Assembly (NCBI RefSeq): GCF_024707505.1 | Contig: NZ_CP102604.1 | Coordinates: forward strand, 1,054,001 to 1,118,000 | From: Pantoea sp. SOD02 | GTDB lineage: Bacteria > Pseudomonadota > Gammaproteobacteria > Enterobacterales > Enterobacteriaceae | Reading direction: 5' to 3' | DNA length: 64,000 bases | Shown here: positions 28,488-39,100 of the stretch, one piece after another | Layout: each line of letters opens with the position of its first letter | How positions within the stretch are numbered: position 1 is the stretch's first letter | The notes under the pieces: generated by a model | What the model was told of the DNA's origin: nothing | Databases searched by the model: none | The model's input: only the letters and a program-made list of their open reading frames with translations | Made by a program: the position numbers and the translations under genes

Positions 28488-29591
28488 ATGACTGACGAAC
28501 GCTTTATGGCGCGAGCGCTGGAACTGGCGCGCCGCGGACGCTTTACCACCACACCTAATCCCAACGTCGGCTGCGTGATTGTGCGCGAAGGCGAGATTGT
28601 CGGCGAAGGCTGGCATCAGCGCGCCGGCGAACCGCATGCCGAAGTGCACGCGCTGCGTATGGCGGGCGAACGTGCCGCTGGCGCAACCGCGTATGTCACG
28701 CTGGAACCTTGCAGTCATCATGGACGTACGCCGCCGTGCTGCGATGCGCTGATTGCCGCTGGCGTGACGCGCGTAGTCGCCGCGATGCAAGATCCCAATC
28801 CGCAGGTGGCGGGACGTGGACTCTATCGTTTACAGCAGGCGGGCATTGACGTCAGTCATGGCCTAATGATGAACGAAGCGGAAGCGCTGAACCGGGGTTT
28901 TCTGAAACGCATGCGCACCGGATTCCCGTGGATCCAGCTAAAACTCGGCGCATCCCTTGATGGGCGCACCGCCATGGCGAGTGGCGAAAGTCAGTGGATC
29001 ACCTCCGCAGCCGCAAGGCGCGATGTGCAACGTTTACGAGCTCAGAGTTCAGCTATTCTTAGCACCAGCGCCACCGTGTTAGCGGATAACCCATCGTTAA
29101 CGGTGCGCTGGAGTGAATTGAGTGAAGAGGTGCGTGCGCAGCTCGATGAAAGCCAGCTGCGGCAGCCGGTGCGCGTGGTGATTGATAGTCAACAGCGCGT
29201 CACGCCGCAACACCGCTTGATTGACCAGCCGGGCGAAACCTGGCTGATGCGCAGCGAACCCGATGAGCTTACGTGGCCGGCCAGCGTGACCCAGATCGCC
29301 GTGCCGCAGCGTGGCGAACAGCTTGATCTGGTAGCGATGATGATGTTGCTCGGTAAGCGGCAGATCAATAGCGTGTGGGTAGAAGCCGGTGCCGGTTTAG
29401 CGGGCGCGTTGCTGCAAGCGGGGCTGGTAGATGAGCTGATCGTTTACATGGCGCCGAAGCTGTTAGGCAATGCCGCTCGCGGCCTGTGTACGCTGCCGGG
29501 ACTGGAACAGCTGGCCGATGCGCCGGCCCTGAATTTTAGCGATGTACGCCGGGTTGGCGAGGACCTGCGCCTGACGCTGACACCGCGTTGA
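28488..29591 (+). CDS. ribD: Bifunctional pyrimidine deaminase/reductase RibD
   Basis: 367 residues, equal to E. coli RibD. The N-terminal deaminase (1-145) has the zinc motifs HAEVHAL and PCSHHGRTPPC. The C-terminal reductase (about 150-365) has LKLGASLDGRTAMASGESQWI and the NADPH-fold end GAGLAGALLQAGLVDEL. It carries out the second and third steps from GTP to riboflavin. ribE follows after a 90-base gap that may hold an extra promoter. Confidence 0.97.
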   Translation: MTDERFMARALELARRGRFTTTPNPNVGCVIVREGEIVGEGWHQRAGEPHAEVHALRMAGERAAGATAYVTLEPCSHHGRTPPCCDALIAAGVTRVVAAMQDPNPQVAGRGLYRLQQAGIDVSHGLMMNEAEALNRGFLKRMRTGFPWIQLKLGASLDGRTAMASGESQWITSAAARRDVQRLRAQSSAILSTSATVLADNPSLTVRWSELSEEVRAQLDESQLRQPVRVVIDSQQRVTPQHRLIDQPGETWLMRSEPDELTWPASVTQIAVPQRGEQLDLVAMMMLLGKRQINSVWVEAGAGLAGALLQAGLVDELIVYMAPKLLGNAARGLCTLPGLEQLADAPALNFSDVRRVGEDLRLTLTPR

Positions 29592-29681
29592 AAGCGCGCG
29601 GAAAAGCCTGAGCGCGTCGCCAAAGAGTATGATAGAATCCGCCCCCTTCTGCGGGGCCATAAAACAACCCAAAGGATATGT

Positions 29682-30152
29682 ATGAAAGTTATCGAAGCTC
29701 CTGTTGCCACGCCTGATGCAAACATTGCCATCGTAATTGCGCGTTTTAACAACTTCATTAATGACAGCCTGCTGGACGGCGCGATTGACGCACTTAAGCG
29801 CATCGGCCAGGTGAAAGCAGATAACATCACCGTTGTCTGGGTTCCGGGTGCATACGAACTGCCGCTGGCAGCACGCGCGCTGGCGAAAACCGGTAAGCAC
29901 GACGCCATTGTTGCGTTGGGCACCGTGATCCGTGGCGGCACCGCACATTTCGAATATGTGGCCGGTGAAGCCAGCTCGGGCATTGCGCACGTCGCGATGA
30001 CCAGCGAAATCCCGGTGACCTTCGGCGTGTTGACCACTGAAAATATCGAGCAGGCGATTGAACGCGCCGGCACGAAAGCAGGTAATAAAGGTGCCGAAGC
30101 GGCCCTGACTGCACTCGAAATGATCAACGTATTGAAAGCCATCAAAGCCTGA
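29682..30152 (+). CDS. ribE: 6,7-dimethyl-8-ribityllumazine synthase
   Basis: 156 residues, equal to the E. coli enzyme (also called RibH). It condenses the pyrimidine from RibD with dihydroxybutanone phosphate. Conserved active-site stretches are [40 protein letters not shown] with its catalytic histidine, and [19 protein letters not shown] box at about 29629 suggests a promoter in the gap after ribD. nusB follows 19 bases later. Confidence 0.97.
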   Translation: MKVIEAPVATPDANIAIVIARFNNFINDSLLDGAIDALKRIGQVKADNITVVWVPGAYELPLAARALAKTGKHDAIVALGTVIRGGTAHFEYVAGEASSGIAHVAMTSEIPVTFGVLTTENIEQAIERAGTKAGNKGAEAALTALEMINVLKAIKA

Positions 30153-30171
30153 TTTTTGTAAGGGGAATTTT

Positions 30172-30591
30172 GTGAAACCTGCTGCTCGTCGTCGCGCCCG
30201 TGAGTGCGCTGTCCAGGCGCTTTACTCCTGGCAGCTGTCCAAGAACGACATTGCCGATGTGGAATACCAGTTTCTGGCGGAACAAGACGTCAAAGACGTC
30301 GATATTAGCTATTTCCGCGAATTGCTGGCCGGTGTGGCGACTAACAGCGCGTACCTGGACGGTCTGATGAAGCCTTACCTGTCGCGTCAGCTGGAAGAGC
30401 TGGGCCAGGTAGAAAAAGCCATCCTGCGTATTTCGCTGTATGAGCTGAGCAAGCGTTCTGATGTGCCGTATAAAGTGGCCATCAACGAAGGCATCGAGTT
30501 GGCAAAAGTGTTTGGTGCTGAAGACAGCCACAAATTCGTCAACGGTGTCCTCGACAAAGCTGCCCCGCAAATTCGACCGAATAAAAAATAG
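30172..30591 (+). CDS. nusB: Transcription antitermination protein NusB
   Basis: 139 residues, equal to E. coli NusB, with a GTG start preceded by AGGGGA. An all-helical RNA-binding protein starting [20 protein letters not shown]. With NusE (S10) it binds boxA RNA for rRNA antitermination. It keeps the ribE-nusB-thiL arrangement of E. coli. Confidence 0.98.
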   Translation: MKPAARRRARECAVQALYSWQLSKNDIADVEYQFLAEQDVKDVDISYFRELLAGVATNSAYLDGLMKPYLSRQLEELGQVEKAILRISLYELSKRSDVPYKVAINEGIELAKVFGAEDSHKFVNGVLDKAAPQIRPNKK

Positions 30592-30595
30592 TCTT

Positions 30596-30617
30596 AAAGG
30601 CCGGTTTTCCGGCCTTT
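30596..30617 (+). terminator. Stem-loop after nusB
   Basis: AAAGGCCGG, loop TTTT, CCGGCCTTT, then TTC. A perfect 9-bp stem between nusB and thiL, so thiL expression may need read-through or its own promoter. Confidence 0.85.
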
Positions 30618-30637
30618 TTCTCATTGAGACCTGACTT

Positions 30638-31615
30638 ATGTCTTGTGGTGAATTCGAACTGATCGCACGTTACTTTAACCGCGTCACCAGCTCCCGCCGC
30701 GATGTGGAGAAAGGAATTGGTGATGACTGCGCGTTACTCAACGTGCCAGAAAAACAGACACTTGCCATCAGCACCGACACGCTGGTTGCGGGCGTCCACT
30801 TCTTACGTGATATCCATCCCGCCGATCTCGGCTACAAAGCCGTCGCCGTTAATCTCAGCGATTTAGCCGCCATGGGCGCCGATCCGGCCTGGCTGACGCT
30901 GGCATTAACGCTGCCTGAAATCGATGAAGAGTGGGTAGCGGCCTTTAGCGATAGCCTGTTTGAGCTGCTGGATTACTACGATATGCAGCTGATTGGCGGC
31001 GATACCACGCGCGGACCGCTGAGCATGACGCTCGGCATTCACGGTTTAGTGCCGGTGGGAAGGGCGCTGAAACGTTCGGGTGCGAAGCCCGGCGACTGGA
31101 TTTTTGTCACCGGAACCTTGGGTGATAGCGCAGCCGGTTTGTCGCTGCTGCAGCATCGTCATCGCCTGAACGATCCGGCGGTGCATGAAGCCTTGATCAA
31201 ACGCCATCTGCGTCCGATGCCGCGCGTGCTGCAAGGCCAGGCGCTGCGTGGACTGGCGACCTCGGCGATCGATATCTCTGATGGCCTGATTTCCGATCTC
31301 GGCCATGTGCTGACCGCCAGCCGCGTTGGCGCTCGCATCAATCTCGACGCGTTACCGCTATCAGCAGCCCTGCGCGATCACTTCGAGCCTGAGCTGGTGC
31401 TGAAATGGGCGTTGAGCGGCGGCGAAGATTACGAGCTGTGCTTTACCGTGCCGGAAGTGAACCGTGGCGCACTCGATGTGGCGTTGGGGCATTTTGGTGT
31501 GCCTTATACCTGCATTGGTCAGATTGCACCGGAATCGGAAGGGCTGAGTTTGCTGGAAAACGGCAAGCCGCGCAGCGTGGATGTGAAAGGGTTTGATCAT
31601 TTCGGTGTGAAGTGA
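30638..31615 (+). CDS. thiL: Thiamine-monophosphate kinase ThiL
   Basis: 325 residues, equal to E. coli ThiL. It phosphorylates thiamin monophosphate to the active diphosphate. PurM/ThiL fold motifs seen are [72 protein letters not shown] and [13 protein letters not shown]. In E. coli pgpA begins at its stop codon. Here no pgpA follows: the stop is succeeded by palindromic repeat DNA and the convergent yajO. Confidence 0.97.
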   Translation: MSCGEFELIARYFNRVTSSRRDVEKGIGDDCALLNVPEKQTLAISTDTLVAGVHFLRDIHPADLGYKAVAVNLSDLAAMGADPAWLTLALTLPEIDEEWVAAFSDSLFELLDYYDMQLIGGDTTRGPLSMTLGIHGLVPVGRALKRSGAKPGDWIFVTGTLGDSAAGLSLLQHRHRLNDPAVHEALIKRHLRPMPRVLQGQALRGLATSAIDISDGLISDLGHVLTASRVGARINLDALPLSAALRDHFEPELVLKWALSGGEDYELCFTVPEVNRGALDVALGHFGVPYTCIGQIAPESEGLSLLENGKPRSVDVKGFDHFGVK

Positions 31616-31619
31616 ATGA

Positions 31620-31666
31620 GGTGGCCATGAATGGCCACCCTACAAAACATCGCCATTTATGGCGAT
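31620..31666. repeat. Palindromic repeat family A, tandem copies
   Basis: GGTGGCCATGAATGGCCACC plus CTACA (31620-31644) is a compensated version of family A, with both arms changed to GGTGGCCAT / ATGGCCACC. A second palindrome ATCGCCATTTATGGCGAT is at 31649-31666. They fill the space between thiL and yajO where E. coli has pgpA. Confidence 0.82.
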
Positions 31667-31678
31667 CTGGTTCCTCAA

Positions 31679-32653
31679 TCACTCAAATCCCACCACCGGA
31701 TGCGATTGATACACCGTCTCCAGTTCGGCAATTTCATTCTCACTCAACTCCACATCCACCGCTTTCACCAGCTCGGCGAACTGCTGCTCGCGTGAGGCAC
31801 CAATAATCGGCGCGGTGACCGCCGGTTTATGTAACAGCCATGCCAGCGCCACCTGCGCGCGCGTCACACCTTTATCGGCGGCAACGTTAGCCAGACGCTC
31901 GGCAATCGCCGCATCGTTCTCTTCGGTGCCGGTATACAGTTTCTCCATCACATTATCCGATACCGAACGTGCGGTGGTTTCGCCCCATGGGCGCGTGAGT
32001 TTACCGCGGGCCAGCGGGCTCCACGGCAGCACCGCGATCCCTTCGCGCTGACACAACGGATGCATGTCATTCTCCTCTTCACGCTGAATCAGATTGTATT
32101 GATCCTGCATGCTGACAAAGCGCGCCCAGTTGTTTTGCTTCTGCAGATCCAGCGCCTGAGCAAATTGCGATGCGTGCATTGATGATGCGCCGATGTAACG
32201 TGCCTTGCCGGATTTCACCACTTCATGCAGCGCTTCCAGCGTCTCTTCAATCGGCGTGTCGTAATCCCAGCGATGGATTTGCAGCAGATCGACGTACTCC
32301 ATGCCAAGACGCGTCAGGCTGTCATCAATCGATTGCAGGATATTCTTGCGCGATAAACCTTGTGACAGATTGCTCAGCGGGAAATAAACCTTGGTGGCAA
32401 CCACAACCTGATCGCGGCGGGCAAAATCTTTCAGCGCGCGGCCCACGATCTCTTCGCTGCTGCCGTCGGAATAGCTGTTGGCAGTATCGAAGAAGTTGAT
32501 GCCGGCTTCCAGCGCCTGCTTGATCAGCGGTCGGCTGCTCTCTTCGGGCAGCGTCCACGCGTGGTTTCCGCGCGTGGGATCGCCGTAGGTCATGCAGCCT
32601 AAACAGAGACGCGAAACCTGTAAGTCGGTCTGGCCTAAGGGAATGGTTTTCAT
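31679..32653 (-). CDS. yajO: Aldo-keto reductase YajO
   Basis: 324 residues, equal to E. coli YajO. AKR catalytic tetrad candidates are D and Y in FFDTANSYSDG, K in VVATKVYF and H in DLLQIHRWD. The C-terminal cofactor loop is APIIGASREQQF. E. coli YajO has been linked to 1-deoxyxylulose 5-phosphate formation from ribulose 5-phosphate. It sits 92 bases downstream of dxs on the same strand, as in E. coli. Confidence 0.93.
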   Translation of the reverse strand: MKTIPLGQTDLQVSRLCLGCMTYGDPTRGNHAWTLPEESSRPLIKQALEAGINFFDTANSYSDGSSEEIVGRALKDFARRDQVVVATKVYFPLSNLSQGLSRKNILQSIDDSLTRLGMEYVDLLQIHRWDYDTPIEETLEALHEVVKSGKARYIGASSMHASQFAQALDLQKQNNWARFVSMQDQYNLIQREEENDMHPLCQREGIAVLPWSPLARGKLTRPWGETTARSVSDNVMEKLYTGTEENDAAIAERLANVAADKGVTRAQVALAWLLHKPAVTAPIIGASREQQFAELVKAVDVELSENEIAELETVYQSHPVVGFE

Positions 32654-32745
32654 GTATTTGGGCTCCTGCTCTTATGCTTGAGGGAAAATCGTTCCCTAAG
32701 CATAGCAGCAGGCTCGCTCACCGGGCGGTGAGCGAGTCGGGCAGA

Positions 32746-34611
32746 TTACTGGGCGAGCCAGTCAGCGATTTGCTGCTGAATACCGGCGGCATCCAGCTGG
32801 TAATCCTGACGCACTTCTTCCTGCGTACCTTGTGGGATGAACTCATCCGGCAGGCCGAGATTCAGCACCGGCACGCGCAGGCGTTTTGCCATCACGTACT
32901 CGTTGACGCCGCTACCGGCGCCGCCTTTAATGGCGCCTTCTTCCAGCGTTACCAGCGAATCGTGGCTGGCCGCCAGCTCGGCAATCAATGCTTCGTCGAG
33001 TGGCTTCACAAAACGCATATCCACTAGCGTGGCATTCAGCGCTTCCGCCGCGGCAGCGGCTTCTGGCAGTAAGGTACCAAAGTTAAGGATCGCCAGCTTT
33101 TCGCCGCGACGCTTCACGATGCCTTTACCCAGCGGCAAGCTCGCCAGCGGTTCCAGCGTTGCGCCGGTTCCGGTGCCGCGCGGGTAACGCACCGCACTTG
33201 GGCCAGCCTGATAGTGATAACCGGTGTACAGCATCAGACGACATTCGTTTTCATCGCTTGGCGTCATGATCACCATCTCTGGCACGCAGCGTAAGAACGC
33301 GATATCGAAGGCGCCCTGATGGGTTTGGCCATCCGCGCCGACAATGCCGCCACGATCGATGGCAAACAGCACCGGCAATTTCTGGATAGCTACGTCGTGG
33401 ATCAGCTGATCGTAGGCGCGCTGCAGGAAGGTTGAGTAGATCGCCACAACCGGTTTGTAACCACCAATCGCCATGCCCGCCGCAAACGTCACGGCGTGCT
33501 GCTCGGCAATCGCCACATCAAAATATTGCTGCGGATAATCGCGCGAGTAGCTCACCATGCCGGAACCTTCGCGCATCGCTGGCGTTACCGCCATCAGGCG
33601 CGCATCGTCAGCGGCCATTTCGCTCAGCCAGTTGCCGAAGATTTTCGAGTAGCTTGGCAAGCCCGGCACGCTTTTCGGCAGCGCTAAGCTGGCGGGATCG
33701 AACTTCGGTACCGCATGCCAGGTGATCGGATCTTCTTCCGCCGGGGCATAACCTTTGCCCTTTTTGGTCATGATGTGCAGGAACTGCGGACCTTTCAGAT
33801 CGCGCATGTTCTTCAGCGTGCTCACCAGCGTCAGCACGTCGTGGCCATCCACCGGGCCGATATAGTTAAAGCCCAGCTCTTCAAACAGCGTGCCCGGCAC
33901 CACCATGCCTTTCAGGTGCTCTTCAGTGCGCTTCACCAGCTCTTTAATCGGCGGTAAACCGCCCAATACACGCTTGCCGCCTTCGCGCAGGCGTGAATAG
34001 GTTTTTCCGGACAGAATCTGTGCCAGACGATTGTTGAGTGCGCCGACGTTTTCGGAGATCGACATCTCGTTGTCGTTGAGGATCACCAGCATATCCGGCT
34101 TGATGTCACCGGCGTGGTTCATGGCTTCAAACGCCATGCCCGCCGTGATCGCGCCATCGCCAATGATACAGGCGGTGCGGCGGCCTTTGCCTTCACGCTC
34201 GGCGGCAACGGCCATGCCGAGACCGGCGCTGATTGAGGTGGAAGAGTGGCCCACGCTTAACACGTCGTACTCACTCTCACCGCGCCACGGGAACGGATGC
34301 AGGCCATTTTTCTGACGGATGGTGCCGATGCGATCGCGGCGTCCGGTCAGAATTTTGTGCGGATAAGCCTGATGGCCGACGTCCCACACCAGATGATCAA
34401 ACGGGGTGTTATAAACATAATGCAGCGCCACTGTTAGCTCGACGACGCCCAGACCCGATGCAAAGTGGCCGGAAGAACGGCTCACGCTATCCAGCAGATA
34501 CTGACGCAGTTCGTCACACAGCTCCGGAAGTTTTTCTTTCGGTAATAAACGTAATTCCTGAACCGTGTTGGCTAACGCCAGTGTCGGGTATTTTGCAATA
34601 TCAAAACTCAT
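32746..34611 (-). CDS. dxs: 1-deoxy-D-xylulose-5-phosphate synthase Dxs
   Basis: 621 residues (E. coli 620) from the ATG at 34609-34611 ([16 protein letters not shown]). A start 12 codons upstream overlaps ispA and is not conserved. It condenses pyruvate and glyceraldehyde 3-phosphate using thiamin diphosphate, the first step of the MEP pathway. Seen are [14 protein letters not shown], the TPP/Mg motif [18 protein letters not shown] ... [27 protein letters not shown] and [15 protein letters not shown]. It lies 19 bases behind ispA in the xseB-ispA-dxs operon. Confidence 0.97.
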   Translation of the reverse strand: MSFDIAKYPTLALANTVQELRLLPKEKLPELCDELRQYLLDSVSRSSGHFASGLGVVELTVALHYVYNTPFDHLVWDVGHQAYPHKILTGRRDRIGTIRQKNGLHPFPWRGESEYDVLSVGHSSTSISAGLGMAVAAEREGKGRRTACIIGDGAITAGMAFEAMNHAGDIKPDMLVILNDNEMSISENVGALNNRLAQILSGKTYSRLREGGKRVLGGLPPIKELVKRTEEHLKGMVVPGTLFEELGFNYIGPVDGHDVLTLVSTLKNMRDLKGPQFLHIMTKKGKGYAPAEEDPITWHAVPKFDPASLALPKSVPGLPSYSKIFGNWLSEMAADDARLMAVTPAMREGSGMVSYSRDYPQQYFDVAIAEQHAVTFAAGMAIGGYKPVVAIYSTFLQRAYDQLIHDVAIQKLPVLFAIDRGGIVGADGQTHQGAFDIAFLRCVPEMVIMTPSDENECRLMLYTGYHYQAGPSAVRYPRGTGTGATLEPLASLPLGKGIVKRRGEKLAILNFGTLLPEAAAAAEALNATLVDMRFVKPLDEALIAELAASHDSLVTLEEGAIKGGAGSGVNEYVMAKRLRVPVLNLGLPDEFIPQGTQEEVRQDYQLDAAGIQQQIADWLAQ

Positions 34612-34630
34612 CAGAGACTCATTATGAAAG

Positions 34631-35530
34631 TTATTTATCGCGTTCAATTATGAAGCTTGCCAGCGCTTGTAAGGCGATTGTGTTGTAAGACTGTGCCGCC
34701 AGAATATCGAGCGCGCCGAGCGCCTCTTGATAAAGATCCCAGGCTTTACTACGGGCATTTTCCAGCCCCATCAGTGCAGGATAGGTGCTTTTACCTAATG
34801 CCTGATCTGAGCCCTGTGTTTTCCCTAACACGGCGGTATCGCCGACCACATCGAGGATGTCATCCTGCACCTGAAACGCCAGTCCGATGGCGTTGGCGTA
34901 GGTATCCAGCACCGGCAACGCGGCGCGGCCACGCTCGCCGGCGGCTAATGCGCCAAGACGTACCGCTGCACGAATTAACGCGCCGGTTTTATGACGGTGA
35001 ATCTGTTCCAGCTGCGCCAGATCGATACTTTTGCCTTCCGCCGCCAAATCCAACGCCTGACCGCCGCACATACCTGCCACACCGCTGGCCTGCGCCAGTT
35101 CGGAAATCATCGCAATACGCGCTTCGGCGTTGACGCCAGGCATTGGCTGATCGGCCAGAATCGAAAAGGCCAGAGTTTGCAGAGCATCGCCGGCGAGAAT
35201 CGCCGTGTCTTCACCATATTTTATATGGCAGGTTGGCTGCCCGCGGCGTAACGCATCGTCATCCATCGCCGGCAGATCGTCATGAATCAGGGAATAAGCA
35301 TGGATGCATTCCACGGCAGCAGCCGGCACATCCAGGCTGGCCGCATCGGCCTTTAGCATTTCGCCTGTTGCGTACACCAGAAAGGGACGCAGACGTTTAC
35401 CGCCTAATAATGCCCCATACTCCATGGCATTAACCAGAGGAGAACTCTGAAAAGGAAGTGGATCTATTAAGCGCGTCAAGGCCTGATTGACGCGTTGATG
35501 GTACGCGCTCAGCAGTTTAGCGAAATCCAT
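34631..35530 (-). CDS. ispA: Farnesyl diphosphate synthase IspA
   Basis: 299 residues, equal to E. coli IspA. The first Asp-rich motif is [14 protein letters not shown] and the second is [20 protein letters not shown] binds isopentenyl diphosphate. It makes C15 farnesyl diphosphate for undecaprenyl and quinone synthesis. Its start codon shares one base with the xseB stop (TAATG at 35528-35532), so translation is coupled. Confidence 0.97.
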   Translation of the reverse strand: MDFAKLLSAYHQRVNQALTRLIDPLPFQSSPLVNAMEYGALLGGKRLRPFLVYATGEMLKADAASLDVPAAAVECIHAYSLIHDDLPAMDDDALRRGQPTCHIKYGEDTAILAGDALQTLAFSILADQPMPGVNAEARIAMISELAQASGVAGMCGGQALDLAAEGKSIDLAQLEQIHRHKTGALIRAAVRLGALAAGERGRAALPVLDTYANAIGLAFQVQDDILDVVGDTAVLGKTQGSDQALGKSTYPALMGLENARSKAWDLYQEALGALDILAAQSYNTIALQALASFIIERDK

Positions 35531-35772
35531 TACTCATTTTCCGGGGTAAAAGGGGCGAGGGCGGCATCTTTCTCGTCGCTGAGCAGGATTTGCACGCGCT
35601 GCTCTGCCTGCTGCAGGGTTTGCTGACCGGTACGTGCCAATTGTACGCCGCGTTCGAATTCGTTCAGCGCCTGCTCCAGCGGCAGCTCGCCACTTTCCAG
35701 ACGGCTGACAATCTGTTCCAGCTGCTGCAATGCGCTTTCAAAACTGGCAGGCGCTTCGGCTTTTTTCGGCAT
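35530..35772 (-). CDS. xseB: Exodeoxyribonuclease VII small subunit XseB
   Basis: 80 residues, equal to E. coli XseB, from the ATG at 35770-35772 ([20 protein letters not shown]). A longer frame of 13 extra codons is not conserved. It is the all-helical small subunit with the family motif [19 protein letters not shown] ... FERG. It heads the xseB-ispA-dxs operon and is divergent from thiI. Confidence 0.96.
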   Translation of the reverse strand: MPKKAEAPASFESALQQLEQIVSRLESGELPLEQALNEFERGVQLARTGQQTLQQAEQRVQILLSDEKDAALAPFTPENE

Positions 35773-36008
35773 AATCAGTGTCGACTCACAGGTTAGGACA
35801 TTATCTTGCAATCGGTCATGGTAGCCGACAGGGATTAATTAGCAAAATAATGAATGTGACTGCGGTTGCAGAAGCAGTCACCCAGCAAAGGTGATATACT
35901 TTTGCGCCTCGGATGCGGGGGCTCCTGAATCAACCCGCAATTATATGATTTTAACAGCTAAGTGCCGATGCTTTTAGCACTTATTTGCCCAAACGAACCC
36001 CTGTCGCC

Positions 36009-37457
36009 ATGAAGTTTATCATCAAGCTGTTCCCAGAAATCACCATCAAAAGTCAGTCGGTGCGTCTGCGCTTTATCAAAATTCTCACCAGCAGCATTCG
36101 TAATATTTTGCGCACTGTCGATGAAGACATCAAAGTGGTGCGTCACTGGGACCACATCGAATTGCGTTCCAAAAATGAGTCGCTGCGTGAAACCATCGTT
36201 ACCGAATTAACGCGCATTCCGGGTATTCACCATGTGCTGGCGGTGGAAGACCGCGCCTACACCGATATGCACGATATCTTCGAGCAGACGCTGGTGTTGA
36301 ACCGCGAGCGTCTGGAAGGCAAAAGCTTCTGCGTGCGCGTGAAGCGTCGCGGCAAGCACAGCTTCAGCTCGCAGGACGTGGAACGCTACGTTGGCGGCGG
36401 CCTTAATCAGCACATCGCCAGCGCGCGCGTGCAGCTCAATCGCCCGGACGAAACGGTGAATCTGGAGATTGAAGACGATCGCCTGTTGCTGATCACCGCG
36501 CGCTATGAAGGCTTAGGCGGTTTTCCGATTGGTACCCAGGAAGATGTTCTGTCACTGATTTCCGGTGGTTTCGACTCTGGCGTGTCGAGCTACATGCTGA
36601 TGCGTCGCGGCTGCCGCGTGCATTACTGCTTCTTCAATCTTGGCGGTGCGGCACACGAGATTGGCGTGCGTCAGGTTGCGCATTACCTGTGGCAGCGTTT
36701 TGGTCGTTCGCACCGCGTACGTTTCGTGGCGATCAACTTCGAGCCGGTAGTCGGTGAGATTCTGGAAAAAGTGGACGACGGCCAAATGGGCGTGGTGCTG
36801 AAGCGCATGATGGTGCGTGCGGCGTCGATGGTGGCGGAACGTTACGGTGTGCAGGCGCTGGTGACCGGCGAAGCGCTGGGTCAGGTTTCCAGCCAGACGC
36901 TGACTAACCTGCGTTTGATCGATAACGCCTCCGATACGCTGATTCTGCGTCCGCTGATCTCCCATGATAAAGAGCACATCATTGATGTGGCGCGTAAGAT
37001 CGGCACCGAAGATTTTGCTCGCACCATGCCAGAATATTGCGGCGTGATTTCGAAAAGCCCAACCGTTAAAGCGGTGAAAGGGAAGATCGAAGCGGAAGAG
37101 CAAAACTTCGATTTCGAGATCCTTAATCGTGTGGTGCAGGAAGCCAGCAACGTCGATATCCGTGAAATCGCCGAGCAGACGGAAGAAGAAGTGGTGGAAG
37201 TTGAAACCGTTGACTCCTTCACCAGCAACGACGTAGTGCTGGATATCCGTTCGGCCGATGAGCAGGACGCGAAACCGCTGGAACTGGAAGGCGTTGAGGT
37301 CAAACCTCTGGCGTTCTACAAACTCAGCACCCAGTTTGGCGATTTGGACCAGAGCAAAACCTGGCTGCTGTATTGCGATCGCGGTGTGATGAGTCGCCTG
37401 CAGGCGCTCTATCTGCACGAGCAGGGCTTCAAAAACGTAAAAGTTTATCGCCCGTAA
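36009..37457 (+). CDS. thiI: tRNA sulfurtransferase ThiI
   Basis: 482 residues, equal to E. coli ThiI, from the ATG at 36009 ([15 protein letters not shown]). It makes 4-thiouridine-8 in tRNA and supplies sulfur for the thiamin thiazole. Domains in order are NFLD/THUMP (1-165), the PP-loop ATPase with [12 protein letters not shown] (about 180), and a C-terminal rhodanese domain (about 400-482) whose persulfide cysteine lies in [17 protein letters not shown] -10-like box is at 35895-35900. The 100-base leader contains a small stem (AAGTGC/GCACTT, 35960-35982). Confidence 0.97.
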   Translation: MKFIIKLFPEITIKSQSVRLRFIKILTSSIRNILRTVDEDIKVVRHWDHIELRSKNESLRETIVTELTRIPGIHHVLAVEDRAYTDMHDIFEQTLVLNRERLEGKSFCVRVKRRGKHSFSSQDVERYVGGGLNQHIASARVQLNRPDETVNLEIEDDRLLLITARYEGLGGFPIGTQEDVLSLISGGFDSGVSSYMLMRRGCRVHYCFFNLGGAAHEIGVRQVAHYLWQRFGRSHRVRFVAINFEPVVGEILEKVDDGQMGVVLKRMMVRAASMVAERYGVQALVTGEALGQVSSQTLTNLRLIDNASDTLILRPLISHDKEHIIDVARKIGTEDFARTMPEYCGVISKSPTVKAVKGKIEAEEQNFDFEILNRVVQEASNVDIREIAEQTEEEVVEVETVDSFTSNDVVLDIRSADEQDAKPLELEGVEVKPLAFYKLSTQFGDLDQSKTWLLYCDRGVMSRLQALYLHEQGFKNVKVYRP

Positions 37458-37460
37458 TAA

Positions 37461-37484
37461 GTAGGGTCGCCATTTATGGCGACC
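37461..37484. repeat. Palindromic intergenic repeat, family A
   Basis: GTAGGGTCGCCATTTATGGC plus GACC, same orientation as the copy at 10409. It lies immediately after the thiI stop, between the convergent thiI and yajL genes, and may serve as their terminator. Confidence 0.85.
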
Positions 37485-37492
37485 TCTGCCAA

Positions 37493-38101
37493 TTAACGCT
37501 CTTCAAACTCCTGATAATTATAAATTCCCGCCGCCAGCACCAGCTGTGAAGCCACTTCACGCGCGGTCTCTTTATCCACCAGCAAATCTATCAGCTTCAA
37601 CGCAAAATCAATGGCGGTGCCCGGTCCCTGGCTGGTCAGCAGATTAACGCGCGGATCCCACACCACGCGGCGCTCCATCCATTTGCTGTCTGGAATGGTG
37701 TCACGCAGGCCGGGAAAACCGGTCATATTGCCGACGGGAAACAGATCGTGCGGAACCAAAACCGTGCCCGGCGCGGCACAAATCGCCGCCACGATTTTGC
37801 TGGAGAGATGGAACTGGCGCACGGTTTCCACCAGCAGCGGGCTGTCCCGGAAAGTCTCCGCGCCTTTCAAACCGCCGGGCAGTACAATCGCATCGTAGTC
37901 GTTATCCGCGACCTCAACCAAAGGCGCATCCGCCAGCAGCCGCACACCGCGCGAGCAGACGATCTCACGCGTGCCATCGCTCTCCACGCTGGCGGTGGTG
38001 ACGCTTAATCCGCCGCGTACCAGCAAATCGATAGTGGTGACCGCTTCGGTCTCCTCACTTCCATGTGCCAGGCAAACCAGAACCGATGCGTTCGCGCTCA
38101 T
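37493..38101 (-). CDS. yajL: DJ-1/PfpI-family protein YajL
   Basis: 202 residues (E. coli 196). The oxidation-sensitive nucleophile is C108 in [14 protein letters not shown]; the glutamate of SEETEA and the PGG of IVLPGGLKG complete the DJ-1 signature. E. coli YajL is reported as a chaperone/deglycase acting in oxidative stress; the deglycase role is debated. The first 47 bases overlap the panE 3' end in another frame, as in E. coli, and the start [20 protein letters not shown] matches the orthologue. Confidence 0.95.
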   Translation of the reverse strand: MSANASVLVCLAHGSEETEAVTTIDLLVRGGLSVTTASVESDGTREIVCSRGVRLLADAPLVEVADNDYDAIVLPGGLKGAETFRDSPLLVETVRQFHLSSKIVAAICAAPGTVLVPHDLFPVGNMTGFPGLRDTIPDSKWMERRVVWDPRVNLLTSQGPGTAIDFALKLIDLLVDKETAREVASQLVLAAGIYNYQEFEER

Positions 38102-38975
38102 AGTGGGACTCCTTACGTTTAATCAGATCGTACAAACGGGTATTTTCCGGCAGTGAAATGCCCTGCGCGCGGGCGCGACGCAACAGGTAACCGGTGATGT
38201 AATCAATTTCGGTCAGGCGCTGCGCCCGCACATCCTGCAGCATCGATGAGGTATTGGCAGCGGTGCTATCAATCACGTCGTAAATAATGTCGCGCAGATT
38301 ATCCACCGCCATGTGCTGGCCTTCGCGCTCCATCACCCAGGCGATCTCTTCGCACAGCATTGCTATTTGTTCCGGCCAGGCACGCAGCGCACCGTTTTGG
38401 CAATCGTGCTCAACGGTCATCGGATTGATCACGCAGTTGATGGCCAGCTTGCGCCAGCTGGCGGCGGCGATGTTGTCATGCCAGGCCACATCCGGCAGCG
38501 CCTGATGCAGAATATCGGCGATATCGCTCAGCGCGGCGCTCTCTCGATTAGCAGGGCCAATGTGCGTGATGCCGTGTGCGATATGTTTGATCACCGTACC
38601 GTCGCGCATCGCGGCGTGCGTGGTGATGCCGCGCAGCAGCGGCTGACGCAGATCTTTCAACTCTTCCAGCGTACCCATACCGTTATGTAGCAGCAGAATC
38701 GGCGCGTGCGTCGGCAGCACGCTTTGCAGGTTTTTCACTGCAGGGGAAACCTGCGGCGCTTTGAGCGTCACCAGTAACAGCTGGCTTTCGGCGAGGAACA
38801 GCGGATCGTTGGCGATAAAGGTGTGATTGCTCACCTGGCCTTGTGGATCGACCACGTTGGCGGAGCAATACGGCTGCGGCACACGTAACCAACCCTGCAC
38901 CTCATGTCCCTGACGGGCGAGAGCGGCGAGCCAAATTTGACCTAAGGCGCCACACCCCAACACGGTAATTTTCAT
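38055..38975 (-). CDS. panE: 2-dehydropantoate 2-reductase PanE
   Basis: 306 residues (E. coli 303). It reduces ketopantoate to pantoate with NADPH in coenzyme A synthesis. The N-terminal Rossmann motif is [22 protein letters not shown] binds substrate and cofactor. [14 protein letters not shown] carries the catalytic lysine, and the C-terminal helices end the fold. It overlaps yajL and is divergent from yajQ. Confidence 0.96.
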   Translation of the reverse strand: MKITVLGCGALGQIWLAALARQGHEVQGWLRVPQPYCSANVVDPQGQVSNHTFIANDPLFLAESQLLLVTLKAPQVSPAVKNLQSVLPTHAPILLLHNGMGTLEELKDLRQPLLRGITTHAAMRDGTVIKHIAHGITHIGPANRESAALSDIADILHQALPDVAWHDNIAAASWRKLAINCVINPMTVEHDCQNGALRAWPEQIAMLCEEIAWVMEREGQHMAVDNLRDIIYDVIDSTAANTSSMLQDVRAQRLTEIDYITGYLLRRARAQGISLPENTRLYDLIKRKESHYERERIGSGLPGTWK

Positions 38976-39100
38976 TTTGCCTCCCGTGGGCGGGTTCCTG
39001 TTTTCACGTTACGAGTAAGTATAGCTTTCCATGTATCGTGTTTTATTAGCGCCACAAGACGCGTATTATGCATGTCACTTTAGTATCAGGAGAAGAAAAG

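Noticed and set aside
31612-31806. Small frame starting at the thiL stop, considered as a pgpA remnant
   Set aside because: No similarity to PgpA helices or its metal-binding motif; the sequence is repeat DNA running into antisense yajO.
35812-36008. Thiamin riboswitch upstream of thiI
   Set aside because: No CTGAGA / ACCTGA-type conserved core; only a small stem is present, and thiI is not usually under this control.
36552-37418. 288-codon minus-strand frame opposite thiI
   Set aside because: Shadow frame of a conserved gene; no recognisable features.
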